Assembly: GCA_045598965.1 (NCBI GenBank)
Contig: JAZRVH010000005.1
Location: forward strand, 10,779-74,778
From: RGIG426 sp045598965
Lineage (GTDB): Bacteria > Bacillota > Clostridia > Oscillospirales > Acutalibacteraceae
Direction of reading: 5' to 3'
DNA length: 64,000 nt
Shown here: positions 1 through 8,867 of the stretch, one piece after another
Layout of the letters: every line of letters begins with the position of its first letter
Position numbering within the stretch: position 1 is the stretch's first letter
The notes under the pieces: model-generated
Told to the model about the DNA's origin: nothing
Databases searched by the model: none
Seen by the model: only the letters and a program-made list of their open reading frames with translations
Position numbers and translations under genes: made by a program

Positions 1-696
1 TCGTATATGCCGTGTTTTCTTGTAGGAAACGGACTGGCTCGCTCGTTTTCCGCCGCCAATCAGGTGCCACGGTTTGAGTGGTCTCATCAGCAAGGCCACG
101 TTGCCGCCGCCGCTTTCGGTGCGGGACAACCGGATTTACTTAACCATCCGCTGTTGGCGTTTCATGTTTCCGGCGGCACAACAGAGATATTGCACGTCAC
201 GCCGAATGAAAACGGCGTGCCCCATTGTGAAAAAATCGGCGGTTCATTAGACCTGAAAGCCGGTCAACTGATTGATCGGGTTGGCGGGATGTTGGGGCTT
301 GCGTTTCCCGCAGGGCCGGCACTGGAACAGCTGGCATTGACGATCCCGGAACTGAAAAAAGCCGATTGTCCGCACATCAAGACGGATGTCACCGGCTGTC
401 ATCTGTCCGGCGTGGAAAATCAGTGTCGAAAACTGCTTGCCGACGGAAAAGAACCTGCGTTCGTGGCACGGTATTGCCTGGTTGCCGTCTATCGAGCGGT
501 GAGGGAGTTGACCGCCACCGCCCTCCAAAGAACGGGAGAATTGCCGGTGCTTTATGCCGGCGGCGTGATGTCCAACGGCATCATTCGTGAAAAATTAGAG
601 GCAGACTTCGGCGGGATATTTGCCCCGCCCGTTTACTCCTCTGATAATGCCTGCGGCATTGCGGTGTTGACCGCAAGAGCGGCATCGAATTTGTAA
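1..696 (+). CDS. TsaD/Kae1-like protein (peptidase M22 family paralogue), 5' end outside window
   Basis: The reading frame is open from base 1 and the first Met (base 7) lies inside the conserved stretch SYMPCFLVG, so the start is upstream of the window. The protein carries the ASKHA-fold features of the Kae1/TsaD family: a metal-binding-like histidine segment (WSHQQGHVAAA), the LAFHVSGGTTE nucleotide-binding loop, a DRVGGMLGL segment and a C-terminal LYAGGVMSNG loop. TsaD makes the t6A modification of tRNA. Clostridia often carry a second, shorter Kae1-like protein next to xseA, and this looks like that paralogue rather than the main TsaD, because the position and the missing C-terminal extension fit. 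Its function is not established. xseA starts 18 bases downstream, so they are probably co-transcribed. Confidence 0.8.
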   Translation, partial: SYMPCFLVGNGLARSFSAANQVPRFEWSHQQGHVAAAAFGAGQPDLLNHPLLAFHVSGGTTEILHVTPNENGVPHCEKIGGSLDLKAGQLIDRVGGMLGLAFPAGPALEQLALTIPELKKADCPHIKTDVTGCHLSGVENQCRKLLADGKEPAFVARYCLVAVYRAVRELTATALQRTGELPVLYAGGVMSNGIIREKLEADFGGIFAPPVYSSDNACGIAVLTARAASNL

Positions 697-714
697 GAAA
701 GCGAGGCGAAGGAC

Positions 715-1899
715 GTGGGTGTTGTTACCGTTAGCCAGTTGAACCAGTATGTGAAATCCTTGTTGGATTCCAACCCGCTTCTTTCGTCTGTGTATATCAG
801 CGGCGAAATCAGCAATTTTACCAATCACTACAAATCCGGCCACCTGTATTTCACGCTGAAAGATGAAAATGCCGCCGTAAAAGCGGTGATGTTTAAGGGA
901 CAAGCTTCGAAGTTGACCTTTACTCCCGAAAGCGGAATGAAAGTGATTGTCCGTGCTCGTGTGTCGTTGTATGACCGAGACGGTGCGTATCAAATTTATG
1001 TGGATGCGATGCAACCGGACGGCGTCGGGGCTTTACAGCTGGCGTTTGAACAGCTGAAAGCCAAGCTTGAAAAAGAGGGGCTTTTTGATAAATCCCGCAA
1101 ACGCCCACTTCCTCGGTTTCCGCAAAAGGTCGGTGTGATTACCGCCGAGACCGGTGCGGCGGTTCGAGATATTATCAATGTCCTCGGTCGCCGGTATCCG
1201 CTGGCGGAAATTGTGCTTTGTCCCGTGCTGGTGCAAGGCGAGGGTTCGCCGCCTCAGCTGATTGACGCACTGAAACGTTTTAACGATGAAAAAGCCGCTG
1301 ACGTGATTATTATCGGACGTGGCGGCGGTTCTATTGAAGATTTGTGGGCATTTAATGACGAGGGAGTGGCACGTGCGGTTGCCGCCTCGGCCATTCCCGT
1401 GATTTCTGCCGTGGGACACGAAACGGATTTCACCATTTGCGATTTTGTTGCCGATTTGCGTGCTCCGACACCGTCGGCGGCGGCGGAGCTTGCCGTTCCC
1501 GATGAGCGGGAGCTTTTCGTGCGGCTCGACCATTTGATGCAGCGTTCGTCTGCGGCACTGGATTTTCGCTTGAAACGGGAGCATCAACGATTGGAGACAT
1601 TGTCTAAAAGTCGTGTGATGAAAGAACCGCTCACCTTGATTGAGGAACAGCAAATGCGTCTTGACTATGCGGTCAAAGGACTGGGCGTCGGTTTCGGAAG
1701 CAAGCTTTCCGAGGAACAAAAGCGTCTGTCTGCCGGTGCCGCCAAGTTGGATGCGTTAAGTCCGCTTAAGGTGTTAGGGCGTGGCTATGCCATTGCCCGC
1801 AAAGGCGATGTTGTTTTGCGTTCGGTTAAGGATGTTTCGTCCGGCGACCGTTTTTCCGTCCGTCTTGCGGACGGCGATTTGCCCGTTGTGGCAGAATGA
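715..1899 (+). CDS. xseA: Exodeoxyribonuclease VII large subunit
   Basis: This is the catalytic subunit of exonuclease VII, which degrades single-stranded DNA from both ends into oligonucleotides. The 394-residue protein has the N-terminal OB-fold (VSQLNQYVKSLLDSNPLLSSVYISGEISN), followed by the catalytic core with GVITAETGAAVRDI, the GRGGGSIEDLWAFN motif and SAVGHETDFTICDFVADLRAPTPSAAAEL, then a coiled-coil region and a short C-terminal segment (LGRGYAIARK). The start is GTG at 715, preceded by a GAGG-like site. xseB follows 13 bases later behind an AGGAGG site, so the two subunits are made from one transcript. Confidence 0.96.
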   Translation: MGVVTVSQLNQYVKSLLDSNPLLSSVYISGEISNFTNHYKSGHLYFTLKDENAAVKAVMFKGQASKLTFTPESGMKVIVRARVSLYDRDGAYQIYVDAMQPDGVGALQLAFEQLKAKLEKEGLFDKSRKRPLPRFPQKVGVITAETGAAVRDIINVLGRRYPLAEIVLCPVLVQGEGSPPQLIDALKRFNDEKAADVIIIGRGGGSIEDLWAFNDEGVARAVAASAIPVISAVGHETDFTICDFVADLRAPTPSAAAELAVPDERELFVRLDHLMQRSSAALDFRLKREHQRLETLSKSRVMKEPLTLIEEQQMRLDYAVKGLGVGFGSKLSEEQKRLSAGAAKLDALSPLKVLGRGYAIARKGDVVLRSVKDVSSGDRFSVRLADGDLPVVAE

Positions 1900-1912
1900 G
1901 GAGGAATTCCCT

Positions 1913-2125
1913 ATGGCTAAAGATTTGACCTATGAACAAGCGATGACCCGTTTGGAGGAAATCGTTGCCCAACTGGAGGGTGGCAAATGCACCCTTGACG
2001 ATTCGATGAAATTGTTCGAGGAAGGGGCAAAAATGACGGAGTTTTGTCGCAAAGCTCTGGCTGATGCCGAACAAAAAATCCAGAAATTACAGACAAAGAA
2101 TGCAGAAAACTCTGCCGAGGAATAA
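1913..2125 (+). CDS. xseB: Exodeoxyribonuclease VII small subunit
   Basis: This 70-residue protein begins MAKDLTYEQAMTRLEEIV and contains the family pattern LEEIVxxLEGGxxxLDDSMKLFEEG. It forms helical bundles that bind the coiled coil of XseA and are needed for stable exonuclease VII. The start at 1913 was chosen because an AGGAGG site lies just upstream and the length fits the family; a longer in-frame extension into xseA is not needed. It sits between xseA and ispA with gaps of 13 and 3 bases. Confidence 0.95.
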   Translation: MAKDLTYEQAMTRLEEIVAQLEGGKCTLDDSMKLFEEGAKMTEFCRKALADAEQKIQKLQTKNAENSAEE

Positions 2126-2128
2126 ACC

Positions 2129-3019
2129 ATGAAACTCTATTCACAGACATTTGAGGGGTATCGTACGCTTGTGGAAGCAGCGTTGCCCACTTATTTACCC
2201 ACTCCGAAAGACGGAGAGGAAACGGTCTGCCGTGCAATGGCGTATGCTTGCGAAGCCGGCGGAAAGCGTCTTCGCCCCGTGCTTCTTACCGCTTTTGCGG
2301 TGTTGGCGGGGGGCAAAGCCGATAAGGTTATGCCGTTTGCTTGTGCTATCGAGATGCTCCACAATTACTCACTGGTGCACGATGACCTGCCCTGCATGGA
2401 CAATAGCCCGTTGCGTCACGGCAAACCGTCGGTGCATACCGCCTACGGAGAGGATATGGCGGTGCTTTGCGGGGATGCGTTGCTCAACCGTGTGTTTGAG
2501 GTTGTCCTTTGTGCAGATGTGATGCAGGATACAGAGGCTTCTTGCCGCCTGCGTGCCTCTTACGTGTTGGCACGTGCCGCCGGAATTCGTGGAATGATCG
2601 GCGGGCAGACCATTGACCTTGAAAACGAGGGGAAACCCATTTCCCTTGACCTGCTGGAAGAACTTCACCGCAAAAAAACGGGTGCTTTGTTGACTGCCGC
2701 CTGCGAGATGGGAGCGATTCTCGGCGGCGGAGATGAACGCTTTATCGCCGCCGCAAGAGAATACGGCCAATGTGTGGGGCTTTGTTTCCAGCTGGTGGAT
2801 GATATTTTAGATGTGACGGCTACGGCCGCCGAGCTGGGTAAACCCGTGGGCGGTGACGCTCAAAACGAGAAGAACACCTATGTCTCCTTGTTGGGCCTTG
2901 AAGAAACCCGCCGCCTTGCTGCAAAGCAAACCGAAAAAGCGATTGCTGCCCTTGACGGTATTGACGGTGCTGAGGATTTGAAAGCACTTGCTACGGCGTT
3001 ATTATCCCGAACCACGTAA
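2129..3019 (+). CDS. ispA: Short-chain (E)-polyprenyl diphosphate synthase (farnesyl/geranylgeranyl type)
   Basis: The 296-residue protein condenses IPP with allylic diphosphates to give C15 (or C20) diphosphates, the substrate of the UppS encoded further along. Visible hallmarks are the GGKRLRP motif near residue 45, the first aspartate-rich motif DDLPCMD at about residues 85-91 and the second one, DDILD, at about 224-228. It starts 3 bases after the xseB stop and is followed 13 bases later by dxs. This coupling of exonuclease VII and isoprenoid genes is standard in Firmicutes. Chain length cannot be read with certainty from sequence alone. Confidence 0.93.
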   Translation: MKLYSQTFEGYRTLVEAALPTYLPTPKDGEETVCRAMAYACEAGGKRLRPVLLTAFAVLAGGKADKVMPFACAIEMLHNYSLVHDDLPCMDNSPLRHGKPSVHTAYGEDMAVLCGDALLNRVFEVVLCADVMQDTEASCRLRASYVLARAAGIRGMIGGQTIDLENEGKPISLDLLEELHRKKTGALLTAACEMGAILGGGDERFIAAAREYGQCVGLCFQLVDDILDVTATAAELGKPVGGDAQNEKNTYVSLLGLEETRRLAAKQTEKAIAALDGIDGAEDLKALATALLSRTT

Positions 3020-3032
3020 AAGAGGCATTCTT

Positions 3033-4919
3033 ATGGACGTTCAATTTCTTAACAATATACATAGCCCTGCCGATTTGCGTGCACTTGACAAAGAGCAATT
3101 ACCGGCTTTGTGCGACGAAATTCGGTCGGTGATTATAGATCGGGTCTCCCAAAACGGCGGACACTTAGCTCCGAACCTCGGTGTTGTGGAGCTGACGGTG
3201 GCACTTCACCGCACCTTTGATTGCCCGCAAGACTCTATTGTGTGGGATGTGGGGCATCAATGCTATACCCACAAATTGCTCACCGGACGATACGATAAGT
3301 TTGAGACTCTTCGCAAGCAAGGGGGAATTACCGGATTTCCAGACCCTCGGGAGAGCGAGTACGATGCGTTTGTTGCCGGCCACAGCAGTACAGCGGTGTC
3401 GGTGGCGGCGGGTCTTGCCCGTGCCAACACCCTGAAAGGGGATAACCATACCGTGGTGGCGGTTATCGGCGACGGTGCTCTTACCGGCGGTCTTGCGTAT
3501 GAGGGGCTGTCGAACGCCGGCCAAAGCCATGACCGACTGATTGTGGTTCTTAACGATAATCACATGTCTATCAACAAAAACGTGGGGTTTGTGGCACGTC
3601 ACCTCGCCAATCTTCGGGCACGAGGCGGCTACGTCCGCTTTAAGCACGGGCTGACAAAGGTGCTGCACAAAATCCCGCTTATCGGTAAACCGATTTATCG
3701 CTTTTTACTGCGTGCCAAACAGCGTATGAAATACGCTTTGTACGACAGCAGTACGATGTTTGAGGATATGGGCTTTTACTATATCGGGCCGATTGACGGT
3801 CATAGCTTGCGTGACTTGACGACCGCTATGGAGTCGGCAAAACAGATTGAACAACCGGTGCTGTTGCACGTGGATACGGTAAAGGGAAAAGGGTATGCTC
3901 CGGCGGTACAAAATCCCGATACGTTCCACGGGATCGGAAAATTTGATGTGGAAACGGGAAAAACGGCTCCGTCCGGCAACTCGTTTTCCAAAACCTTTGG
4001 CGAAACTATGGTGGAGCTTGCAAGCGAGCACGAGGACATTGTTGCTATTACTGCCGCTATGAAAGGCGGTACGGGGCTTTCTGCCTTTGCGGAAAAATTC
4101 CCCGACCGGTTTATGGATGTGGGCATTGCGGAGGAACATGCCGTTACGACGGCTTCGGCAATGGCAACAAAAGGGCTTGTGCCGGTATTTGCGGTATATT
4201 CCACCTTCTTACAACGGTGCTTTGACCAGTTGATTAACGACACCGCCATTCTCAATAACCATATTGTTTTAGCCATTGACCGTGCCGGTATTGTTCCGGA
4301 TGACGGAATCACACACCAAGGGATTTTTGATGTGTCTATGCTCAATGCTGTGCCGCAGATGACGGTGTATGCTCCGTCCACTCGGGGAGAACTGTCGCTT
4401 TGCTTAAAACAAGCCATTTACAGCACGTCCGGCCCGGTGGCTGTCCGTTACCCGAAAGGGGACGAACTGCCCTGCGAGGTGGAGTATGCACCGGACGGGC
4501 ATCTGTATACGCTGTTTACTCCTGACGACAAAAAGGCGGAGAATTTGCTTGTTACCTACGGGCGGATTTTCCCGTCGGTGATGAATGCCGCCAAACGCTT
4601 AAACGAAAACGGTATACCGACGGCGGTGTTAAAGCTTACCCGCATTAAACCGTTACCCAAAGGGGTTATTTCTACGGCACTGTCTTACAATCGAGTGCTG
4701 TTTTTTGAGGAATCGGAGTTGTCCGGCGGTGTCGGTGAATTTTACGGAAATCGCCTTATGCACCGTGGATTTAAGGGCTCTTATGAAATTCACGCCATTA
4801 AAGGCTTTGTGCCAACCTGCAAAACCGAGTGGGGACTTGCTCAAAGCGGACTGGATACGAACGGAATATGCCGCACCGTAGCCGGTGACACGTTTTCGCC
4901 GGAGGATGCCGATGAGTGA
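3033..4919 (+). CDS. dxs: 1-deoxy-D-xylulose-5-phosphate synthase
   Basis: This thiamine-diphosphate enzyme joins pyruvate and glyceraldehyde 3-phosphate in the first step of the MEP pathway. The 628-residue protein shows HLAPNLGVVELTVALH near the N-terminus, the ThDP-binding GDGALTGG at about residue 146, the catalytic GIAEEHA segment at about 364 and the transketolase C-terminal domain. The ATG at 3033 is preferred over an earlier in-frame Met inside ispA; the upstream AAAGAGG is a suitable ribosome site. Its last 8 bases overlap tlyA. The MEP gene dxr lies in the same window at 29.3 kb. Confidence 0.96.
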   Translation: MDVQFLNNIHSPADLRALDKEQLPALCDEIRSVIIDRVSQNGGHLAPNLGVVELTVALHRTFDCPQDSIVWDVGHQCYTHKLLTGRYDKFETLRKQGGITGFPDPRESEYDAFVAGHSSTAVSVAAGLARANTLKGDNHTVVAVIGDGALTGGLAYEGLSNAGQSHDRLIVVLNDNHMSINKNVGFVARHLANLRARGGYVRFKHGLTKVLHKIPLIGKPIYRFLLRAKQRMKYALYDSSTMFEDMGFYYIGPIDGHSLRDLTTAMESAKQIEQPVLLHVDTVKGKGYAPAVQNPDTFHGIGKFDVETGKTAPSGNSFSKTFGETMVELASEHEDIVAITAAMKGGTGLSAFAEKFPDRFMDVGIAEEHAVTTASAMATKGLVPVFAVYSTFLQRCFDQLINDTAILNNHIVLAIDRAGIVPDDGITHQGIFDVSMLNAVPQMTVYAPSTRGELSLCLKQAIYSTSGPVAVRYPKGDELPCEVEYAPDGHLYTLFTPDDKKAENLLVTYGRIFPSVMNAAKRLNENGIPTAVLKLTRIKPLPKGVISTALSYNRVLFFEESELSGGVGEFYGNRLMHRGFKGSYEIHAIKGFVPTCKTEWGLAQSGLDTNGICRTVAGDTFSPEDADE

Positions 4920-5718
4920 AATGCGATTAGATGCCGCTTTGGTGGCAAAAGGATTGGCCCCCTCTCGGGAACGGGCAAAGGAATTCATAAAAAACGGATG
5001 TGTTACCGTTTCGGGTAAAGTGACGAAAAAACCGGCACAGCCCGTTTCGGATACGGACGAAATCTCTTGTTCGGCTACCGACGATTTTGTGGGGCGTGGG
5101 GGATATAAGCTGGAAAAAGCATTAACCGAAAAGGAATATAACCTTTACGGAAAAACCGCTTTGGACGTCGGTGCTTCCACCGGCGGATTTACCGAACGCT
5201 TACTGCTTGGCGGTGCCACTGTCGTGTATGCCCTTGACGTCGGGCACGGACAACTGCACGAACGCCTGCGAAAAGACCCCCGTGTGGTGAATTTGGAGGG
5301 GACGGACATTCGTTCAGATAAGGCGAAAACCGCCGTTGCTTCGCATTCGGTGGATTTTTGCAGTGTGGACGTGTCGTTTATCAGCCTAAAACAGGTGCTT
5401 CCCGCTTTGCCTGCATTTCTCAAAAACAAAGCAGATGTGGTTTGCCTTATTAAACCCCAATTTGAGGCGGGTCGTTCCGCTTTGGGAAAAGGCGGCATTG
5501 TCAAGGATAAACGAGTGCGGGAAAAGGTGCTGTGTGACCTGATGCCCGCTTTTGCCGCTGAACATTTGAAAGTGACCGATTTGTTTTTGTCGCCCATTAC
5601 CGGCGGCGACGGAAACATAGAATATTTAGCTGTTTGTATGTATCTTCCCGATGAAGCGGTTTCTTCCCTTGGCAAGGAATCGGTAAAACTGCTTTTGGAG
5701 AAAGAACAAAATGTATAA
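4912..5718 (+). CDS. tlyA: TlyA family rRNA (cytidine-2'-O)-methyltransferase / hemolysin-like
   Basis: The 268-residue protein has an N-terminal S4 RNA-binding domain (MRLDAALVAKGLAPSRERAKEFIKNGCVTVSG) and an FtsJ-like methyltransferase domain with the SAM loop ALDVGASTGGFTERLL and the VDVSFISL segment. TlyA proteins methylate ribosomal RNA; some members are described as hemolysins. The start at 4912 was chosen because a GGAGG at 4901-4905 lies six bases upstream. It overlaps the end of dxs by 8 bases, which suggests translational coupling, and nadK follows with an AAGGAGGG site spanning its stop codon. Confidence 0.92.
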   Translation: MSEMRLDAALVAKGLAPSRERAKEFIKNGCVTVSGKVTKKPAQPVSDTDEISCSATDDFVGRGGYKLEKALTEKEYNLYGKTALDVGASTGGFTERLLLGGATVVYALDVGHGQLHERLRKDPRVVNLEGTDIRSDKAKTAVASHSVDFCSVDVSFISLKQVLPALPAFLKNKADVVCLIKPQFEAGRSALGKGGIVKDKRVREKVLCDLMPAFAAEHLKVTDLFLSPITGGDGNIEYLAVCMYLPDEAVSSLGKESVKLLLEKEQNV

Positions 5719-5735
5719 GGAGGGTCGTGTTGCGT

Positions 5736-6569
5736 ATGCGTGTTGCCATCATAAATCATCCGCATATCGAACAGTCGCAAGAGCTTGCCGCTCATGTTGC
5801 GGACGTTCTTCGTGGCTATGGAGCAATAACGGAAAATGCGTTATTTGATGAAGCGGAGAAAGCCATAGCCGACGCTGACGTTGCCGTCGCCTTAGGCGGT
5901 GACGGAACGATACTGCACGTGGCGAAAATCGCCGCCGAAGTGAATGTGCCCGTTCTCGGCATCAACTGCGGTCATCTCGGCTTTATGGCGGGAATGGAAG
6001 CGGACGATTTGTCCGACTTAAAACGCTTGGCGGATGGCTCCTTTACGGTGGAGGAACGACAGTTGCTCGATGTGCATATTGACAATGACGAAAATGGAGA
6101 AATCGCCCATTTTTCCGCCTTAAACGAAGTGGCCATCTCCCGTGGCGTGACAACCCATATTGCCTCGTTTGATTTGTATGAAAACGATAAAAAGTTTGCC
6201 ACCTTTGCGGCCGATGGATTGCTGGTGGCAACGCCGACCGGTTCTACCGCCTATTCGCTGTCTGCGGGTGGACCGATTGTGGACCCCCGAGTGGCGTGCT
6301 TTTTGGCAACGCCCATTTGTCCCAGTGCTTTAACAGCACGTCCGCTGGTAATCAGCGTAGATGCGGATTTAACGGTTCGCATTTCTCCCCGTTACGATAC
6401 CGACCGTTTGTACCTTTCGGCAGACGGAAAACCGGGCATTGAGGTGGGGGCAAACGATCGCATCCATATTCGCCGCCATAAAAAGACGGCAAAACTTATT
6501 CGCTTCACGCCGAATGCGTTTTATGATACCCTTAGAAACAAAATTATCGGGCAGCTTGAGCGTGCCTGA
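5736..6569 (+). CDS. nadK: NAD(+)/NADH kinase
   Basis: The enzyme phosphorylates NAD to NADP. The protein has the GGDGT phosphate-binding motif at about residues 54-58, a conserved NEVAI segment and the TPTGSTAYSLSAGGPI NAD-binding loop. Three starts compete: GTG 5727, TTG 5730 and ATG 5736. The AAGGAGGG site at 5717-5724 is 5 bases from the TTG and 11 from the ATG; the ATG gives the canonical N-terminus MRVAIINHP, so it is used here, with some uncertainty. It lies between tlyA and argR in the conserved operon. Confidence 0.92.
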   Translation: MRVAIINHPHIEQSQELAAHVADVLRGYGAITENALFDEAEKAIADADVAVALGGDGTILHVAKIAAEVNVPVLGINCGHLGFMAGMEADDLSDLKRLADGSFTVEERQLLDVHIDNDENGEIAHFSALNEVAISRGVTTHIASFDLYENDKKFATFAADGLLVATPTGSTAYSLSAGGPIVDPRVACFLATPICPSALTARPLVISVDADLTVRISPRYDTDRLYLSADGKPGIEVGANDRIHIRRHKKTAKLIRFTPNAFYDTLRNKIIGQLERA

Positions 6570-6588
6570 AGAATGAGAGGAACAAAAA

Positions 6589-7032
6589 ATGAAAGACAAT
6601 CGCAGAAACGCTATTTTGGAAATCATCCAACAGATGCCCGTTGAGACACAGGACGAACTGCAACATCAGTTATCTTTGCGTGGATTTGAGGTAACCCAAG
6701 CCACCGTGTCCCGAGACATTCGTGCTTTGCGTCTTGTGAAACGTCATACTCAAAGCGGACGCAGCTGTTACACGACCTCCGACCCGAGCGTTGGAGGAAA
6801 TTCCCGCTTTTATGCGGTGTTTTCCGGTGCTGTGGAGGTGATTGATTACGCCAACAACATCGTTGTGTTTAAGTGCGGTGCCGGTATGGCAAACGCTGTT
6901 TGTGCGTCGATTGACGACGAAAAATGGGACGATTTGGTGGGTACTCTTGCCGGCGACGACACCATTTTCTGCTTGATGCGTAATGAGACCGCCGCAAAAA
7001 ATTTGGCAGACCGTCTCAACACCTTACGATAA
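6589..7032 (+). CDS. argR: Arginine repressor
   Basis: The 147-residue protein has the N-terminal winged helix of the ArgR/AhrC family (RRNAILEIIQQ, then TQATVSRDIRALRLVK with the SRDI recognition helix) and a C-terminal arginine-binding hexamerisation domain ending in LAGDDTIFCLMRN. It represses arginine biosynthesis genes when arginine is bound. No arginine gene lies in the window; the gene keeps its usual Firmicutes position just before recN. The start has an AGAGGAA site at a good distance. Confidence 0.95.
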   Translation: MKDNRRNAILEIIQQMPVETQDELQHQLSLRGFEVTQATVSRDIRALRLVKRHTQSGRSCYTTSDPSVGGNSRFYAVFSGAVEVIDYANNIVVFKCGAGMANAVCASIDDEKWDDLVGTLAGDDTIFCLMRNETAAKNLADRLNTLR

Positions 7033-7053
7033 TCTGGATAAAGGAGAACTGGA

Positions 7054-8757
7054 ATGCTTTCGCACGTCAGCATTGAAAATATTGCTATCATTGAGCAGGC
7101 TGAGCTTACTTTTGAGCCCGGCTTTAATGTGTTGACCGGCGAAACGGGTGCAGGTAAATCCATTATCATTGATGCTTTGTCTGCGGTGCTTGGAGAACGT
7201 ACCAGCCGTGACCTTGTGCGTACCGGTACGGAAAAAGGTGTGGTTACTGCTGTGTTTGAGGAATTGTCCGACTTGGCGGTTGCCACCGTTTCGGCACTCG
7301 GATTTTCTGAAGTGGCGGAGGAAAACACCCTTATGCTTTCCCGTGAAATCGGTGCAGACGGTAAAACCGTTTGCCGCATTGACGGAAAAGTTGTGACGGC
7401 GGCAATGTTGCGTGACGTTGGTCGACTTTTGGTCAACACACACGGCCAGCATGAAAACCAAACGCTTTTGCAGCCGGAAAACCATTTGCAAACGTTAGAT
7501 GTAATGGGAAATCTTCTTCCTATCCGCAGCACGTATGAGTCGGCATATCATCGGTACTGTACGCTCCGCCGTGAGTGGAACACGTTAACCCGGTCAGCGG
7601 AGGAACGTGAAAAACGACGTGACCTGTTTGCGTTCCAGCTTGCGGAAATTGACGCCGCCGCCCTAAAGCCGGGCGAGGAGGAGGAGCTTCTCGAAACCTG
7701 CCGTCTGTTCCGTGACAAAGAAAAAATTGCCGGCGAACTGACCCGTGCGGAAAAAGCCCTTTGCGGTGAGACGGACGAACTTTCCGGCAAGGATGTGCTT
7801 GGTGCGGTGGAGCTTTTAACCGCTACCGCCGAAAGCCTTCGTCGAGCAAGTGCCCATTTAGACAGCGTTTCTCCTCTGTTTGAAAGAGTGGAGACGTTGC
7901 TTTGTGAACTTACCGATTGCCGAGATGAGGTTATCGCCGCATCCGAACGGTTTGCGGTCGATGAACAGATGCGTGATTTTGCCGAAACCCGACTGGCGGA
8001 AATTCGTAAATTAACGGCAAAATACGGTGCCACCTCCGCCGACGTATTGGCGTACGGAGAAAAATGCCGTGCGGAGCTTTCGGCAGACGAGCATGCGGAT
8101 GAACGTCTTGTCTCGTTGGAAGGTGAGCTGGAACAAGCCGAGGCAGAAGTCGTTTCTGCTTCGGAATCTCTGCATAATGCCCGAGTGAAAGCCGGCGAAG
8201 CGTTTTCACGTTCGGTGGAAAAAGAGCTGTGTTATTTGGATATGCCAAACGTCAAGCTGACGGTTGCGATTGCTCCCACGTCGTTGACCGTCACCGGCGG
8301 TGATTCCGTGGAATTTTTGCTTTCCGCAAACGCCGGTGAACCCCCGAAGCCGCTTGTAAAGGTGGCGTCCGGCGGCGAATTGTCTCGCATTATGCTTGCA
8401 ATTAAAGCGGTAATGGCGGATAAGGATTCTATTGATACGCTGATATTTGATGAGATTGATACCGGAATCAGCGGTCGTGCCGCCCAAAAAGTGGGGGACA
8501 AGCTTCGCCAAATCGCTACATCGGATCAACGGGCAAGGCAGATTCTCTGCGTGACCCATTTGGCACAGATTGCGTCGAAAGGACACACCCATCTGCTTAT
8601 TGAAAAAAATGTTCGCAATGGACGGACGTTTACCGATGTGTTGCCACTGTCCACCGAGGGACGTGAGCGAGAGCTTGCCCGTATTATCAGTGGCGTGGAA
8701 AACGAGACGTCGCTTTTGGCGGCAAAGGAAATGCTTGCGGCAAATGCCGCCTATTAA
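7054..8757 (+). CDS. recN: DNA repair protein RecN
   Basis: This 567-residue SMC-like ATPase takes part in double-strand break repair. Walker A (GETGAGKS) is at about residues 29-36, the QHENQTLLQPENHLQTLD segment follows, a coiled-coil region occupies the middle, and the C-terminal half carries the ABC signature SGGELSRIMLAIK and Walker B DEIDTGISGRAAQ. It is the last gene of the forward operon. In many spore formers recN is followed by spoIVB and spo0A; here nagA follows under its own promoter. Confidence 0.96.
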   Translation: MLSHVSIENIAIIEQAELTFEPGFNVLTGETGAGKSIIIDALSAVLGERTSRDLVRTGTEKGVVTAVFEELSDLAVATVSALGFSEVAEENTLMLSREIGADGKTVCRIDGKVVTAAMLRDVGRLLVNTHGQHENQTLLQPENHLQTLDVMGNLLPIRSTYESAYHRYCTLRREWNTLTRSAEEREKRRDLFAFQLAEIDAAALKPGEEEELLETCRLFRDKEKIAGELTRAEKALCGETDELSGKDVLGAVELLTATAESLRRASAHLDSVSPLFERVETLLCELTDCRDEVIAASERFAVDEQMRDFAETRLAEIRKLTAKYGATSADVLAYGEKCRAELSADEHADERLVSLEGELEQAEAEVVSASESLHNARVKAGEAFSRSVEKELCYLDMPNVKLTVAIAPTSLTVTGGDSVEFLLSANAGEPPKPLVKVASGGELSRIMLAIKAVMADKDSIDTLIFDEIDTGISGRAAQKVGDKLRQIATSDQRARQILCVTHLAQIASKGHTHLLIEKNVRNGRTFTDVLPLSTEGRERELARIISGVENETSLLAAKEMLAANAAY

Positions 8758-8800
8758 CCTGGCACATAACGCAAAAAAAGACGGTTTTTGTATAAACCAC

Positions 8801-8829
8801 TTGCCGTTTTTTTTCGTGTTTTGTATAAT
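8801..8829 (+). promoter_or_regulatory. SigA-like promoter for nagA
   Basis: TTGCCG at 8801-8806 and a perfect TATAAT at 8824-8829 are separated by 17 bases. The promoter lies in the recN-nagA gap and indicates that nagA is transcribed separately. A weak hairpin followed by a T-run overlaps the upstream part (about 8779-8814) and may end the recN transcript. Confidence 0.65.
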
Positions 8830-8867
8830 AATATTGTTATTATTTTAATTCATAGGAGGAAACAACA